Assembly (NCBI RefSeq): GCF_019455445.1
Contig: NZ_JAHWUS010000005.1
Location: 1-64,000 of the forward strand
DNA: 64,000 nucleotides
Source of the DNA: Pseudaquidulcibacter saccharophilus
GTDB lineage: Bacteria; Pseudomonadota; Alphaproteobacteria; Caulobacterales; Aquidulcibacteraceae
Direction of reading: 5' to 3'
Every line of letters begins with the position of its first letter. The first letter of the stretch is position 1. The notes under the pieces are model-generated. The model had not been told where the DNA came from. It ran no database searches and was given only the letters and a program-made list of their open reading frames with translations. Made by a program: the position numbers and the translations under genes. Positions 53,592 to 62,156 of this stretch are shown here, one piece after another.

Positions 53592-53981
53592 ATGCTTTCA
53601 CTTTCGCTTTTCCAAATTTCAATTATTGTCGATGATTATGACAAGGCCATTGCCTTTTATCGTGATGTTATGGGCTTTACGCTGCTTGAAGATACAATGA
53701 TTAGCGATACAAAGCGTTGGGTTGCGTTAAGACCCGGCGAAATTGGCGCTCAGATTATTCTCGCAAAAGCATCTGATGAAATGCAAAAAGCAGCAATTGG
53801 CAATCAATTCGGCGGGCGGGTTGGATTATTCCTTAAAACCGATGATTTTGATGCCACATATCAAAAACTTTTGTCTGGCAATGTAAAATTTCACGAAGCT
53901 CCAAGAAATGAAAAATATGGCAAGGTAGTGGTATTCGAGGATATTTACGGCAATAAATGGGACTTGATTGAACCAAAATGA
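53592..53981 (+). CDS. VOC-family (glyoxalase/bleomycin-resistance fold) protein
   Basis: 129 residues. One vicinal-oxygen-chelate unit pair: FQISIIVDDYDKAIAFYRDVMGFTLLED at the start, FLKTDDFDATYQKLL in the middle, VVFEDIYGNKWDLIEP at the end, with acidic metal-ligand position near the C-terminus. The substrate cannot be read from sequence. It overlaps the next gene by 4 bases (ATGA), so the two are coupled. First chromosomal gene beyond the tRNA. Confidence 0.85.
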   Translation: MLSLSLFQISIIVDDYDKAIAFYRDVMGFTLLEDTMISDTKRWVALRPGEIGAQIILAKASDEMQKAAIGNQFGGRVGLFLKTDDFDATYQKLLSGNVKFHEAPRNEKYGKVVVFEDIYGNKWDLIEPK

Positions 53982-54493
53982 CTAATTTCATCATAAGAGA
54001 TGCCAATATTGGCGACATTGCACAAATCCATGCAATTTATTCCCAATCGGTTATCGAAGATACCGCAAGCTGGGAATATGATCCGCCGACATTGCAAGAA
54101 ATGCAAAGACGTTATGACGCTTTATTATCAGAAAATTTTCCATATCTTGTCGCGGTAAAGGGTGACGAGGTTTTAGGCTATGCCTATGCTGGGCATTATC
54201 GCCCGCGCATTGGGTACAGATTCTGCGTTGAGAATAGCATATATGTCAGCAAAACAAATCAAGGCATTGGGGTTGGCAAAGCACTTTTGAAATCATTAGT
54301 CAATGAATGTGAAACCCGCGGCTTTACCGAGATTATTGCGGTTATTGGTGACAGCGCAAATACGGCATCAATTGCGCTTCATAAATCTTGTGGTTTTTAC
54401 CATGTTGGCCTTTTGCCCAAGGTAGGTTTCAAGTTTAACAAATGGCTAGATAGCGTGTTAATGCAATGCAGCATTGCAAAAGCGAATAAATAA
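53978..54493 (+). CDS. GNAT-family N-acetyltransferase (phosphinothricin acetyltransferase-like)
   Basis: 171 residues. The sequence follows the Pat/MddA-like subfamily: IRDANIGDIAQIHAIYSQSV, then VLGYAYAGHYRPRIGYRFCVENSIYV, the acetyl-CoA loop NQGIGVGKALL, and ALHKSCGFYHVGLLPKVGFKF. Members acetylate phosphinothricin, methionine sulfone or sulfoximine, or related amino groups. Start codon overlaps the VOC gene stop. Confidence 0.87.
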   Translation: MTNFIIRDANIGDIAQIHAIYSQSVIEDTASWEYDPPTLQEMQRRYDALLSENFPYLVAVKGDEVLGYAYAGHYRPRIGYRFCVENSIYVSKTNQGIGVGKALLKSLVNECETRGFTEIIAVIGDSANTASIALHKSCGFYHVGLLPKVGFKFNKWLDSVLMQCSIAKANK

Positions 54494-54619
54494 AACCGCT
54501 CATTTTTGTTGCGGCGCACAATGAATATCTATATGAGACTTTAGTATAAATAAGAATCTCAGGTAAAAATTGTCTCAAGTGAAAAAATTTTCCGCGCGAC
54601 AAAGTCTTTAGGGTTTAAA

Positions 54620-54718
54620 ATGACGTACAAAACCAGTCTTTCACGCAAGAGCATTGTTGCAGCCGCATTTTTCACATTTTTGATGGCAATTGTCGCCTTT
54701 AGCGCCAGTATTCATTAA
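54620..54718 (+). CDS. possible 32-residue single-span membrane protein
   Basis: ATG at 54620, stop TAA at 54716-54718, with an AGGG ribosome site 6 bases ahead. The product has a basic start (MTYKTSLSRKS) and one hydrophobic span (IVAAAFFTFLMAIVAFSA). A rho-independent terminator follows 51 bases downstream on the same strand, supporting a small transcription unit. No family known to me. Confidence 0.4.
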   Translation: MTYKTSLSRKSIVAAAFFTFLMAIVAFSASIH

Positions 54719-54769
54719 TTTTATTCATTAATTTCGGCATACAATAAGTTTCTGATTTTAAAGCTTTAC

Positions 54770-54799
54770 GCCGCCTCGCCTTATGGTTCGGCGGCTTTT
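54770..54799 (+). terminator. rho-independent terminator
   Basis: GCCGCC (54770-54775) pairs with GGCGGC (54790-54795), followed by TTTT on the plus strand. It serves the small gene at 54620-54718 and, less well, the convergent rhodanese gene. Confidence 0.65.
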
Positions 54800-54801
54800 A
54801 T

Positions 54802-55206
54802 CTATTTGGGCATTCCCGCACCTTGCCACGCGGTAATACCGCCGGCAACATTATAAACATCTTTAAAGCCCAATTGTTTGAACGCATCCATTGATAAACC
54901 ACTTCTGTGCCCCGTGCGGCAATAAACAATATATGGTTTCTCTTTTGGCAAGCGTTTCAGATTTTGGGCAAACTCCGGCGATTTAAAATCAATATTTACC
55001 GCATTCGGAACATGCCCACCCGCAAACTCTTCGGGGGTTCTTACATCAATGATCGTAACTTTTGCATTATTGGCAATAAGCGTATTTGCGCTTGCGGCAT
55101 CAATTGTTTTTATGCTTTGTGCTTGCACCATTTCTTGCGGCGCGCATGACGACAACAAAGGCGCACCAATCAGCGCAGCGGCAATAAAAAGATTTTTGAT
55201 TTGCAT
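54802..55206 (-). CDS. rhodanese-domain lipoprotein
   Basis: 134 residues. A lipoprotein signal has the box LLSSC with Cys21, then one rhodanese domain: VTIIDVRTPEEFAGGHVPNAVNID and active-site loop YCRTGHRS with the catalytic Cys, ending GGITAWQGAGMP. It is anchored in the envelope, with probable sulfur-transfer or redox role; donor and acceptor unknown. Its 3' end abuts the bidirectional hairpin region. Confidence 0.88.
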   Translation of the reverse strand: MQIKNLFIAAALIGAPLLSSCAPQEMVQAQSIKTIDAASANTLIANNAKVTIIDVRTPEEFAGGHVPNAVNIDFKSPEFAQNLKRLPKEKPYIVYCRTGHRSGLSMDAFKQLGFKDVYNVAGGITAWQGAGMPK

Positions 55207-55283
55207 AAATGCCTCTCTAACACATTCAATAATTAGAAAATACTAATTATCAATATCACTTAGCGCAAGCAGAGTTTGTGAGA

Positions 55284-55643
55284 TTAAGCAGCCATAACCT
55301 TTTCAACTTCGTTTACAAGATCACGAAGGTGGAATGGTTTTGATAAAACTTTTGCTTGTTGCGGTGCCTGATTAGCAGGGTTTAATGCAACGGCCGCAAA
55401 ACCGGTAATGAACACGATTTTGATATTATTATTTATCTCATTGGCCTTGCGTGCAAGCTCGACACCATCAATACCTGGCATTACAATATCCGTTAGCAAT
55501 AAATCATAATTTACCGCTTGAAGCGCATCAAACGCCTGATCGCCATCGGGATAGTCGCTAACATCATGCCCAGCTTTTACCAAAGCATTTGCAAGAAAGG
55601 TGCGAAGGCTGTCATCATCTTCTGCCAATAATATTTTTGCCAC
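55284..55643 (-). CDS. cpdR: single-domain response regulator CpdR
   Basis: 119 residues, only a receiver domain. Asp pocket AEDDD, phospho-Asp in LLLTDIVMPG (near residue 52), and the C-terminal AKVLSKPFHLRDLVNEVEKV are nearly the same as Caulobacter CpdR, including the signature FITGFAAVALNP. In Caulobacter unphosphorylated CpdR brings ClpXP to the pole to degrade CtrA and other targets. This is the best taxonomic clue to the alphaproteobacterial origin of the window. Confidence 0.92.
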   Translation of the reverse strand: MAKILLAEDDDSLRTFLANALVKAGHDVSDYPDGDQAFDALQAVNYDLLLTDIVMPGIDGVELARKANEINNNIKIVFITGFAAVALNPANQAPQQAKVLSKPFHLRDLVNEVEKVMAA

Positions 55644-55756
55644 TTATATCCCCTGAAATAAAACCTAGTGCGCGCTATATAGCACGGCTAAAGTTGACAA
55701 ATTCTAAAAAACCAATTTCAAAAACAATTAAAGCAAGAGCAAATTACATTATAAAC

Positions 55757-56593
55757 ATGAACACAAGTGAATATTTAGATAGTCAACCGCCGTTTTTGTG
55801 CCATTTTCCGGCACAATTAACGATGCCGCTTTTGCTTTCAAGCCCGCATTCGGGTCATTTTTATCCACGAGAATTTACAGAACAATCGCAATATGACACT
55901 GAAATATTGCAGAATTTTGAAGATCCATTCGTTGATGAAATATATTCATTTGCAGATAAAACTGGAATTTCATACATAAATGCAAACTATGCGCGGGCAT
56001 ATGTTGATTTAAACCGCGCACCCGATTCTTTTGATAATTTGTTGTTCAAAGATAATTTAAACCTTAACCCATGCTTGAACACTAAAAACGGTTATGGTGT
56101 TATTCCGCGCCTTATTGCCGCCGACATGCCAATTTATAAGGAAAAACTACACATTGCCGAAGCGCGCAATAGAATCAATTCTGTTTACAAGCCTTATCAC
56201 GAGGCAATATCTAATGAATTGGCGCGAATAAAAGCAAAATTTGGCAAGGCAATTCTTATCGATTGCCATTCAATGCCACAAAAAGCCTTGGGCAAAGATG
56301 ATATTGATATAATTATCGGTGATTGCTTTGGCGCATCCATAAGCCCACTTTTAAGTGACACTCTTGTACGTCATTTTACCAAACAAGGGCTAAAAGTTCG
56401 CAAAAATCATATTTATTCTGGCGGCTACATTACCAAAACCTATGGAAAGCCAAAAGACAATATTCAGGCCGTGCAAATTGAGATTAATCGCAAATTATAC
56501 ATGCTGCCTGATAAATATGCGAAATCGCCCCAATTTGATAGCGTTTCTGCCCTTATAGCCAAGGCAATAATTTCATTCATGCAAGAAATTTAA
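55757..56593 (+). CDS. N-formylglutamate amidohydrolase family protein
   Basis: 278 residues from ATG 55757. Family motifs are LLLSSPHSGHFYPREF near the start, NANYARAYVDLNR, ILIDCHSMP with the metal-site His, and NHIYSGGYITKTYGKP near the C-terminus. It hydrolyses N-formyl-glutamate or similar formamides; no hut genes are nearby, so histidine breakdown is not assured. The frame is open up to 55589 but overlaps cpdR there, so the later start is preferred. Confidence 0.87.
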   Translation: MNTSEYLDSQPPFLCHFPAQLTMPLLLSSPHSGHFYPREFTEQSQYDTEILQNFEDPFVDEIYSFADKTGISYINANYARAYVDLNRAPDSFDNLLFKDNLNLNPCLNTKNGYGVIPRLIAADMPIYKEKLHIAEARNRINSVYKPYHEAISNELARIKAKFGKAILIDCHSMPQKALGKDDIDIIIGDCFGASISPLLSDTLVRHFTKQGLKVRKNHIYSGGYITKTYGKPKDNIQAVQIEINRKLYMLPDKYAKSPQFDSVSALIAKAIISFMQEI

Positions 56594-56595
56594 GC

Positions 56596-56679
56596 AAAAA
56601 AAGCCCCGCATGATAGCGGGGCAAATAAAGTTACAAGGGAGGAAACGCCCGAAAAGGGCTAAAGACGCCGAAGCGTCAT
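56596..56679 (-). ncRNA. putative intergenic small RNA with anti-Shine-Dalgarno linker
   Basis: About 84 nt on the minus strand, inferred from promoter and terminator. From 5': hairpin GACGC-UUCG-GCGUC (56677-56664), hairpin GCCC-UUUUC-GGGC (56659-56647), an unpaired linker with UUUCCUCCCUU complementary to ribosome sites, and a terminator GCCCCGC/GCGGGGC (56622-56603) followed by seven U (56602-56596). No gene on this strand lies near enough upstream for the terminator to serve it. CU-rich loops of this kind are typical of alphaproteobacterial regulatory RNAs; I do not assign a named family. Confidence 0.72.
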
Positions 56680-56685
56680 GACCTA

Positions 56686-56714
56686 TATATACTTCGCAGG
56701 CGCAAAATAAGCAA
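56686..56714 (-). promoter_or_regulatory. sigma70-like promoter of the small RNA
   Basis: On the minus strand: -35 TTGCTT (56714-56709), 17-base spacer, -10 TATATA (56691-56686), putting the start near 56679, just ahead of the first hairpin. Confidence 0.65.
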
Positions 56715-56954
56715 ATGATTTTTTGCAAGTGCAGCATCCAAAAACGCAATACAAGGCTGTTTTTAATCTATTTGCACAATACAGACCCCTAAATGACGAA
56801 TTTTTGTGCAAATATACATCGATATTTGGAAATATTATCCTTTTTGGCTATTTTTTGTGACTGCAATTTACTGCAATTAAAATATATCTGCACTCGTTTT
56901 TATTACATTTTAAGGGTATCAGATGGCTTCTATCTATAAAACTCGGGGAAAAAC

Positions 56955-57674
56955 ATGCCAAAACTTGCATTAATTCGTCATGGACAATCACAATGGAATC
57001 TTGAAAACCGCTTCACAGGTTGGGTTGATGTCAACCTTACTGAAGAAGGTGAAAAACAAGCAACTAAATCAGGCGAACTTTTGAAAGCAACTGGCATAGA
57101 ATTTTCACAAGCCTTTACATCATTCCAAACCCGCGCAATTCGCACACTTTGGCTTGCATTAACGGCAATGGGCAGATGCTATTTACCGGAAACCAAATCT
57201 TGGCGCCTTAATGAGCGTCACTATGGTGGTCTTACTGGCCTTGATAAAACCGAAACCGCAAAAAAACATGGCGATGAACAGGTTCGCATTTGGCGCCGCT
57301 CATATGATATTGCGCCGCCACCGCTTGCAAAAGATGATCCAAACCACCCATCACAAGACTTACGTTATAAAGATGTTCCTGCAAATGAGCTTCCAGATAC
57401 CGAAAGCCTTAAAACAACATTGGAACGTGTAACCCCGTTTTGGGAATCAGATATCGCACCGGCGCTTAAAGGAGGTAACGTTGTAATTGCGGCGCATGGC
57501 AACAGCCTGCGGGCAATTGTTAAAAACCTTTTTGGTCTTGATGAAGAAGAAATCATGAAGGTGGAAATTCCAACCGGCAACCCGCTTTTGATTGATTTGG
57601 ACGATAATTTAAAACCAATCAGCGCGAAATATCTTGATGAAGCGCGTGCAAACCCATTACCAGCAATTAAATAG
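56955..57674 (+). CDS. gpmA: 2,3-bisphosphoglycerate-dependent phosphoglycerate mutase
   Basis: 239 residues. The catalytic phospho-His is in LIRHGQSQWN (residues 6-15), followed by FTGWVDVNLTEEG, LNERHYGGLTGL and AAHGNSLRAIVK with the second His, all as in GpmA. It interconverts 3- and 2-phosphoglycerate. It starts after a CGGGGAAAAAC ribosome site and is followed 7 bases later by the deaminase gene. About 275 bases of AT-rich DNA between the small-RNA promoter and gpmA hold its promoter and nothing else I can identify. Confidence 0.94.
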   Translation: MPKLALIRHGQSQWNLENRFTGWVDVNLTEEGEKQATKSGELLKATGIEFSQAFTSFQTRAIRTLWLALTAMGRCYLPETKSWRLNERHYGGLTGLDKTETAKKHGDEQVRIWRRSYDIAPPPLAKDDPNHPSQDLRYKDVPANELPDTESLKTTLERVTPFWESDIAPALKGGNVVIAAHGNSLRAIVKNLFGLDEEEIMKVEIPTGNPLLIDLDDNLKPISAKYLDEARANPLPAIK

Positions 57675-57681
57675 GTGAAAA

Positions 57682-58140
57682 ATGGCGCATATAATGGATG
57701 AATTTTATATGCGTCTCGCCCTTGGGGTTGCCAAAGACGGCGCTGGGCTAACTGGCCCCAACCCCAATGTTGGTTGCGTGATTGTTTTAGACGGCAAAAT
57801 TATTGCCTGCGAAAGAACCGCAGACAGCGGGCGACCACATGCGGAATATAAGGCGGTCGAAACCGCATTTGAAAGCTTTGATGGTATCGAAGGGTGTGAT
57901 GTCTATGTCACGCTTGAACCCTGCGCCCATATTTCCGAACGTGGTCCAAATTGTTCGGATGTAATGCTTGATATCAAACCCGCGCGTGTAATCATTGCCA
58001 TGCAAGACCCCGACCCCCGCACCGCCGGCAATGGCATCAAAAAAATGCAAGATGCGGGTATTATTGTCGAAGTTGGTCTTTTGGGCAATGAGGCCGCAGA
58101 ACTAATCAAAGACTTTACCGCCCGCTTTGACAAAGCCTAA
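57682..58140 (+). CDS. stand-alone RibD-type pyrimidine deaminase domain
   Basis: 152 residues. Zinc deaminase motifs are HAEYKAV with the catalytic Glu and EPCAHISERGPNC with the two Cys ligands, in the RibD style (GPNPNVGCVIV, GRPHAE). Normal RibD carries a C-terminal reductase domain of about 200 residues; here the protein stops after the deaminase, and the next gene is convergent, overlapping by 4 bases. It may perform only the deamination step of riboflavin synthesis or act on another pyrimidine or guanine-like base. Confidence 0.82.
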   Translation: MAHIMDEFYMRLALGVAKDGAGLTGPNPNVGCVIVLDGKIIACERTADSGRPHAEYKAVETAFESFDGIEGCDVYVTLEPCAHISERGPNCSDVMLDIKPARVIIAMQDPDPRTAGNGIKKMQDAGIIVEVGLLGNEAAELIKDFTARFDKA

Positions 58141-60689
58141 TATTTCCACCTAATTGTTGCGCCGTACATTCTTGGCTCTGCTGGGAAACCATCAATTTGC
58201 GATGTAATCGCCCGCACCGTGCCGCTTTTTGACATTAACGGGCTTGCACCTTGCAATGGGCCATCAAAATATATTTGCGCGTAATGCTCATCAGATAGAT
58301 TATTACCCCAAAGCATCAAATCCAACCCACTGCGAAGCGTTAAAGTTATACTCGCATTATATAAATCAAGTTCACGAGTTACTTTGCGACCATCAAGGTT
58401 TGAACCACCATTGAATGAAGACGTGTGGCGATGATTGAAATTGATGCGGTAATCATGCCCTGCAATCACATTTTCATAGGTAACATTATTTGTCGCCGTC
58501 CATTTTGGTGAAGCTGTCAATTGCTGCCCGGCAATCAAATAAAGATTGAGGTTTTGCCCAAGAAAAGTCGAGAAATCAGCAGGGTTCCCTAAATTATCCA
58601 TATATTTGGTGTCATAATAGGCAAGCCCGCCATCATAACGCAAACCCTTGATTGGGGTTTTATAGCCGATTTCAAACTCCGCACCCTTTGAATAAACCTT
58701 TGGTACAGAGGCAACAATTTGCGAAATACCGTTATAGGTATTTAATTGGAAGTCGGAATAATCGGCCTTGAAAATCGCCAAGGCGGTTTTTAAATTGCCG
58801 CCAAGCCAATTATTTTTCATGCCAATTTCATAATTATCAACCACTTCGGCAGGGAATGAAGTATCAGGCGCGCGAATTGTCTGCGCACCCACCGCCCCCG
58901 AAACAATCGATCCCTTATTATCAGACATCACACGATCAAGGTTAAAGCCACCGGCCTTGTGACCATGGGCATAGGTGGCATAGACAAAAACCTTTTCATT
59001 CGGGCGGTAATCAATACTAAGAACGCCTGAAAACTGGTCATCATTGAATTTTTGTTTATGATCTAAGCCATCAAGTGCTGAACGCGCCCACGGCACACAA
59101 ACAGTCCCAACCACACCCGCAAGATTTGCCGGCGCAATTGCCGATGGGTCAAAACCGTAAACTTGTTCGATTGCCTTACATCCCGCCGACCCCGTGGTTT
59201 CATATTTGGCGGAAAAATCTTTTTCAAGGTGATTATAACGCAAACCAAGGGTTAGGTTAACTTCATCATTAATTGCATAGATATTATGGCTATAAAGCGC
59301 AAGCGCATCGGCATTTTGTTCAAAATAATCCGACCAACCGCCGCCCAATGTCATGGCTTGGGAATTGGCATTAAACACACCACCCGTTGCCGAAGATATA
59401 ATATTACGAAGGTTTTGCGCAAAGCCAGAAACCGGATTAGTTAAAGCACCCGCCCCCGAAAACAATGCGCCAATATAGGTTTCATAATCCTTGCCATAAC
59501 GGAAAACATTGTGCGAATTGGTTTGTTCATGGCTATAAAACGCGCCAACTTTCCAATTTAATTTGCCATTTTCGCCATCAAGAGAAACTTCTTGGGTAAA
59601 TTCTTTTATTTTATTGCCAGGGCGTTCTGACAAATCACGATACAAAATATCCGCCCCCGACCATTCACCATCTTGGGCATAGGCAAATTGGAAATAGCGA
59701 TATGATGAAACGGATTTAAGGTGCTTGCCGGCAAAATTATAATCAATATCAAGGCTTATACCACGGTCATGCACAATCTGGTCAAAATAGCGATCCGCAC
59801 TGGCGCTATATTCATTTTGCGTATTATTTGGTGATAAGGCATTGGCCGCAATTCGGTTTAGAATGGTGGTTGTGTTAACCGGTGCCCGACTATCGGGGAC
59901 GTAAACAAAGGCATTACAACATGCCTCATTACGTTCAGATATATCGAAAATAAGGCGTGCTTTCAAAGCATCATTTGGTTTGTAAACCGCCTGCGAACGC
60001 AAAAGCCAATAATTAACATCATTATCCTTGCGTTCATTGAGTTGCCCCGCATTTACCGTGAAATATCCATCGCGGTTACGCACCACACCAAACAAACTCG
60101 CGGCAATATTTTCGCTTATGCCGCCCGAAATGCCCGCTTGAAGCCCAGTGGCATTATAATTACCCTTTGTAAACTCACCCCAAGTTTCTGTGGTCTGGGT
60201 TGGTTCTTTGGTTTTTATGGCAATAAGACCCGTTGTGGTATTGCGTCCGGTAATCGTGCTTTGTGGACCACGCAGGATTTCGACCCGTTCTAATTCGCCC
60301 AAATCACCAAACGCCACCGAAGTGCGCGCACGCGATACATTGTCAATCATAACGCCTACGCTTGGCTCTAGGCCAACATTCGTCCCCTGTGTGCCGATAC
60401 CACGTATGCGGGCGGTTACTGATGACGCCGATTCAGATTGCGGTAATTGCAAAAACGGTGTGATTTGTACCAATTCTGAAAGATGATGTATGCTATTATC
60501 TTCAAGTTTTTGTTGATTATAGACCGAAACGGCAAGTGGCATTTTTTCGGATTTGCCTTTGCCTATAACAATGATTTGCTCATCAACATTTAAAACATCA
60601 TCGGCATATGCGTGGCTCGCAACCGCAAACACCGCCAAAGCAATAGTGCATGATAAAAAATTGCGATAATTTGGATGATGTTTTTTCAT
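58137..60689 (-). CDS. TonB-dependent receptor
   Basis: 850 residues. A signal peptide (to SHAYAD) is followed by a TonB-box-like DEQIIVIG, plug domain (MPLAVSVYNQQKLEDNSIHHLSEL, then RIRGIGTQGTNVGLEPSVGVMIDNV and VEILRGPQSTITGRNTTTGLI), and a barrel ending in GATIRWKY. This is the broad siderophore/small-molecule type common in sphingomonads and Caulobacterales; ligand unknown. It is divergent from an HxlR regulator and an FAH-family hydrolase gene, so uptake of an aromatic or keto-acid compound is conceivable. Confidence 0.9.
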   Translation of the reverse strand: MKKHHPNYRNFLSCTIALAVFAVASHAYADDVLNVDEQIIVIGKGKSEKMPLAVSVYNQQKLEDNSIHHLSELVQITPFLQLPQSESASSVTARIRGIGTQGTNVGLEPSVGVMIDNVSRARTSVAFGDLGELERVEILRGPQSTITGRNTTTGLIAIKTKEPTQTTETWGEFTKGNYNATGLQAGISGGISENIAASLFGVVRNRDGYFTVNAGQLNERKDNDVNYWLLRSQAVYKPNDALKARLIFDISERNEACCNAFVYVPDSRAPVNTTTILNRIAANALSPNNTQNEYSASADRYFDQIVHDRGISLDIDYNFAGKHLKSVSSYRYFQFAYAQDGEWSGADILYRDLSERPGNKIKEFTQEVSLDGENGKLNWKVGAFYSHEQTNSHNVFRYGKDYETYIGALFSGAGALTNPVSGFAQNLRNIISSATGGVFNANSQAMTLGGGWSDYFEQNADALALYSHNIYAINDEVNLTLGLRYNHLEKDFSAKYETTGSAGCKAIEQVYGFDPSAIAPANLAGVVGTVCVPWARSALDGLDHKQKFNDDQFSGVLSIDYRPNEKVFVYATYAHGHKAGGFNLDRVMSDNKGSIVSGAVGAQTIRAPDTSFPAEVVDNYEIGMKNNWLGGNLKTALAIFKADYSDFQLNTYNGISQIVASVPKVYSKGAEFEIGYKTPIKGLRYDGGLAYYDTKYMDNLGNPADFSTFLGQNLNLYLIAGQQLTASPKWTATNNVTYENVIAGHDYRINFNHRHTSSFNGGSNLDGRKVTRELDLYNASITLTLRSGLDLMLWGNNLSDEHYAQIYFDGPLQGASPLMSKSGTVRAITSQIDGFPAEPRMYGATIRWKY

Positions 60690-60837
60690 TTTTATCCCCG
60701 ATTTTAGTTTTATCAGAATTCGCGCTTTAAAACCATGATACCTTCGTTACAATAGAATAATTTTCTTAAATCGCTATATTTTGCTATTTTTTACAAAAAT
60801 ATTGACAATTATCTGGTATTTTGGCAGCTAGGTTCGT

Positions 60838-61314
60838 ATGATAAACTCAGATGGTACAAATGTTAGGCGTCGTGCAAGGGTTGATTATAACCAATGTGGC
60901 ATTGGCCTTGCCGCAGAAATTTTGGGCGATAAATGGATATTGCTTATCTTGCGTGAAGCGCTTTTTAACGTCATCCGCTTTGAAGATTTGCGTCAAGATT
61001 TACAAATCCCCAAATCCGTACTTTCAAAACGTCTCACACTTTTAGTTGATAATAATATAATGGAAAAACGCCCATATCGTGAATTAAACACGCGGGTACG
61101 ATATTCATACCACCTAACAAAAAAGGGGCGCGGCCTATTCAAGGCATTTTTGGCATTGATGGAATGGGGCAATGAATTTATGTTGGACAAGCAGGCAAAA
61201 TATATATTTATTGATAAGCATACAAATCTTCCGATTAAACTCGGCCTTATCGATACATCTGGGCAACAAGTTCCACAAAAAGCGGTAAGCATGATTATGA
61301 CCAAAAGGATTTAA
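60838..61314 (+). CDS. HxlR-family transcriptional regulator
   Basis: 158 residues. A winged helix of HxlR/DUF24 type: CGIGLAAEILGDKWILLILREAL, FEDLRQDLQIPKSVLSKRLTLLVDNNIMEKRPYRE and YHLTKKGRGLFKAFLALMEWGNE. It lies between the divergent TonB receptor and the FAH-family gene that starts 5 bases after its stop, so it probably controls one or both. Confidence 0.88.
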   Translation: MINSDGTNVRRRARVDYNQCGIGLAAEILGDKWILLILREALFNVIRFEDLRQDLQIPKSVLSKRLTLLVDNNIMEKRPYRELNTRVRYSYHLTKKGRGLFKAFLALMEWGNEFMLDKQAKYIFIDKHTNLPIKLGLIDTSGQQVPQKAVSMIMTKRI

Positions 61315-61319
61315 GCATA

Positions 61320-62156
61320 ATGGCAAAAATTAGCGTTTTTGAATTTGAAAACAAAAAATATGTTGGCGTTATTGATGGCGACAATGTCAAAATAACAAGC
61401 GAATATATTGATTTTTCATCAATTGAATATGCCGCAAAAGCAAAAGAATTCACGAAAACCCTTGCCATTGCGGACGTTAAAATCCTTGCCCCCATTCCCA
61501 ACCCACCACGTGTATTTGGTATGGGAAAAAATTATGCCGAGCATGCCAAAGAAATGGCTTCGGACGTGCCAACCACCCAGATCTGGTTTGCCAAACAACC
61601 AACATCTATCAATTCACCATATGGCAATGTTAATAAGCCAGTGGTTTCGGACATGCTGGATTATGAGGTTGAGTTGGTGGTTATTATCGGCAAAACCTGT
61701 AAACATGTTCCAAAAGAGCGGGCGCAGGAGGTTGTGTTTGGCTATATGGTTGGCTGTGACTTTTCGGTGCGCGATTGGCAAAAGGCTTCGCAAACGTGGA
61801 ATATGGGCAAAGGTTTTGATACCCATGCACCAATTGGCCCATATGTTTTAACCCCAGATGAAGTAAATGATTTGGACGCGCTTGGGCTACGTTGTTTTGT
61901 AAATGGTCAAAAGATGCAGGATGGCAAAATCAAAGATATGGTCTTTAAAATCCCTGATATGATTGAACATTTAACCAAGGCAATGACCTTGTTGCCAGGG
62001 GATTTATTATTCACTGGCACACCATCGGGCGTGGGAATGGGGCGTAACCCGCCGTTTTACCTAAAAGCAGGCGATGTTGTTCGCTGCGAAATTGATGAAA
62101 TGGGCTTTATTGAAAATGAAATCGTGCCCGAAGTGGTCGAGACGGTGATTAAATAG
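61320..62156 (+). CDS. fumarylacetoacetate hydrolase family protein
   Basis: 278 residues. FAH-fold motifs are PRVFGMGKNYAEHAKEM (about 63-79), the metal ligands in DYEVELVVIIGK, GCDFSVRDWQ, and TGTPSGVGMG near 237-246. Members cleave or decarboxylate acylpyruvates, oxaloacetate or 2-keto-hept-3-ene-dioates. No aromatic ring-cleavage genes lie beside it, so the substrate is open. Likely co-transcribed with the HxlR regulator. Confidence 0.88.
   Translation: MAKISVFEFENKKYVGVIDGDNVKITSEYIDFSSIEYAAKAKEFTKTLAIADVKILAPIPNPPRVFGMGKNYAEHAKEMASDVPTTQIWFAKQPTSINSPYGNVNKPVVSDMLDYEVELVVIIGKTCKHVPKERAQEVVFGYMVGCDFSVRDWQKASQTWNMGKGFDTHAPIGPYVLTPDEVNDLDALGLRCFVNGQKMQDGKIKDMVFKIPDMIEHLTKAMTLLPGDLLFTGTPSGVGMGRNPPFYLKAGDVVRCEIDEMGFIENEIVPEVVETVIK

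Noticed and set aside
56603-56622. Terminator of the N-formylglutamate amidohydrolase gene
   Set aside because: The U-tract lies on the minus strand; on the plus strand the stem is followed by AAATAAAG, so it cannot end that transcript well.
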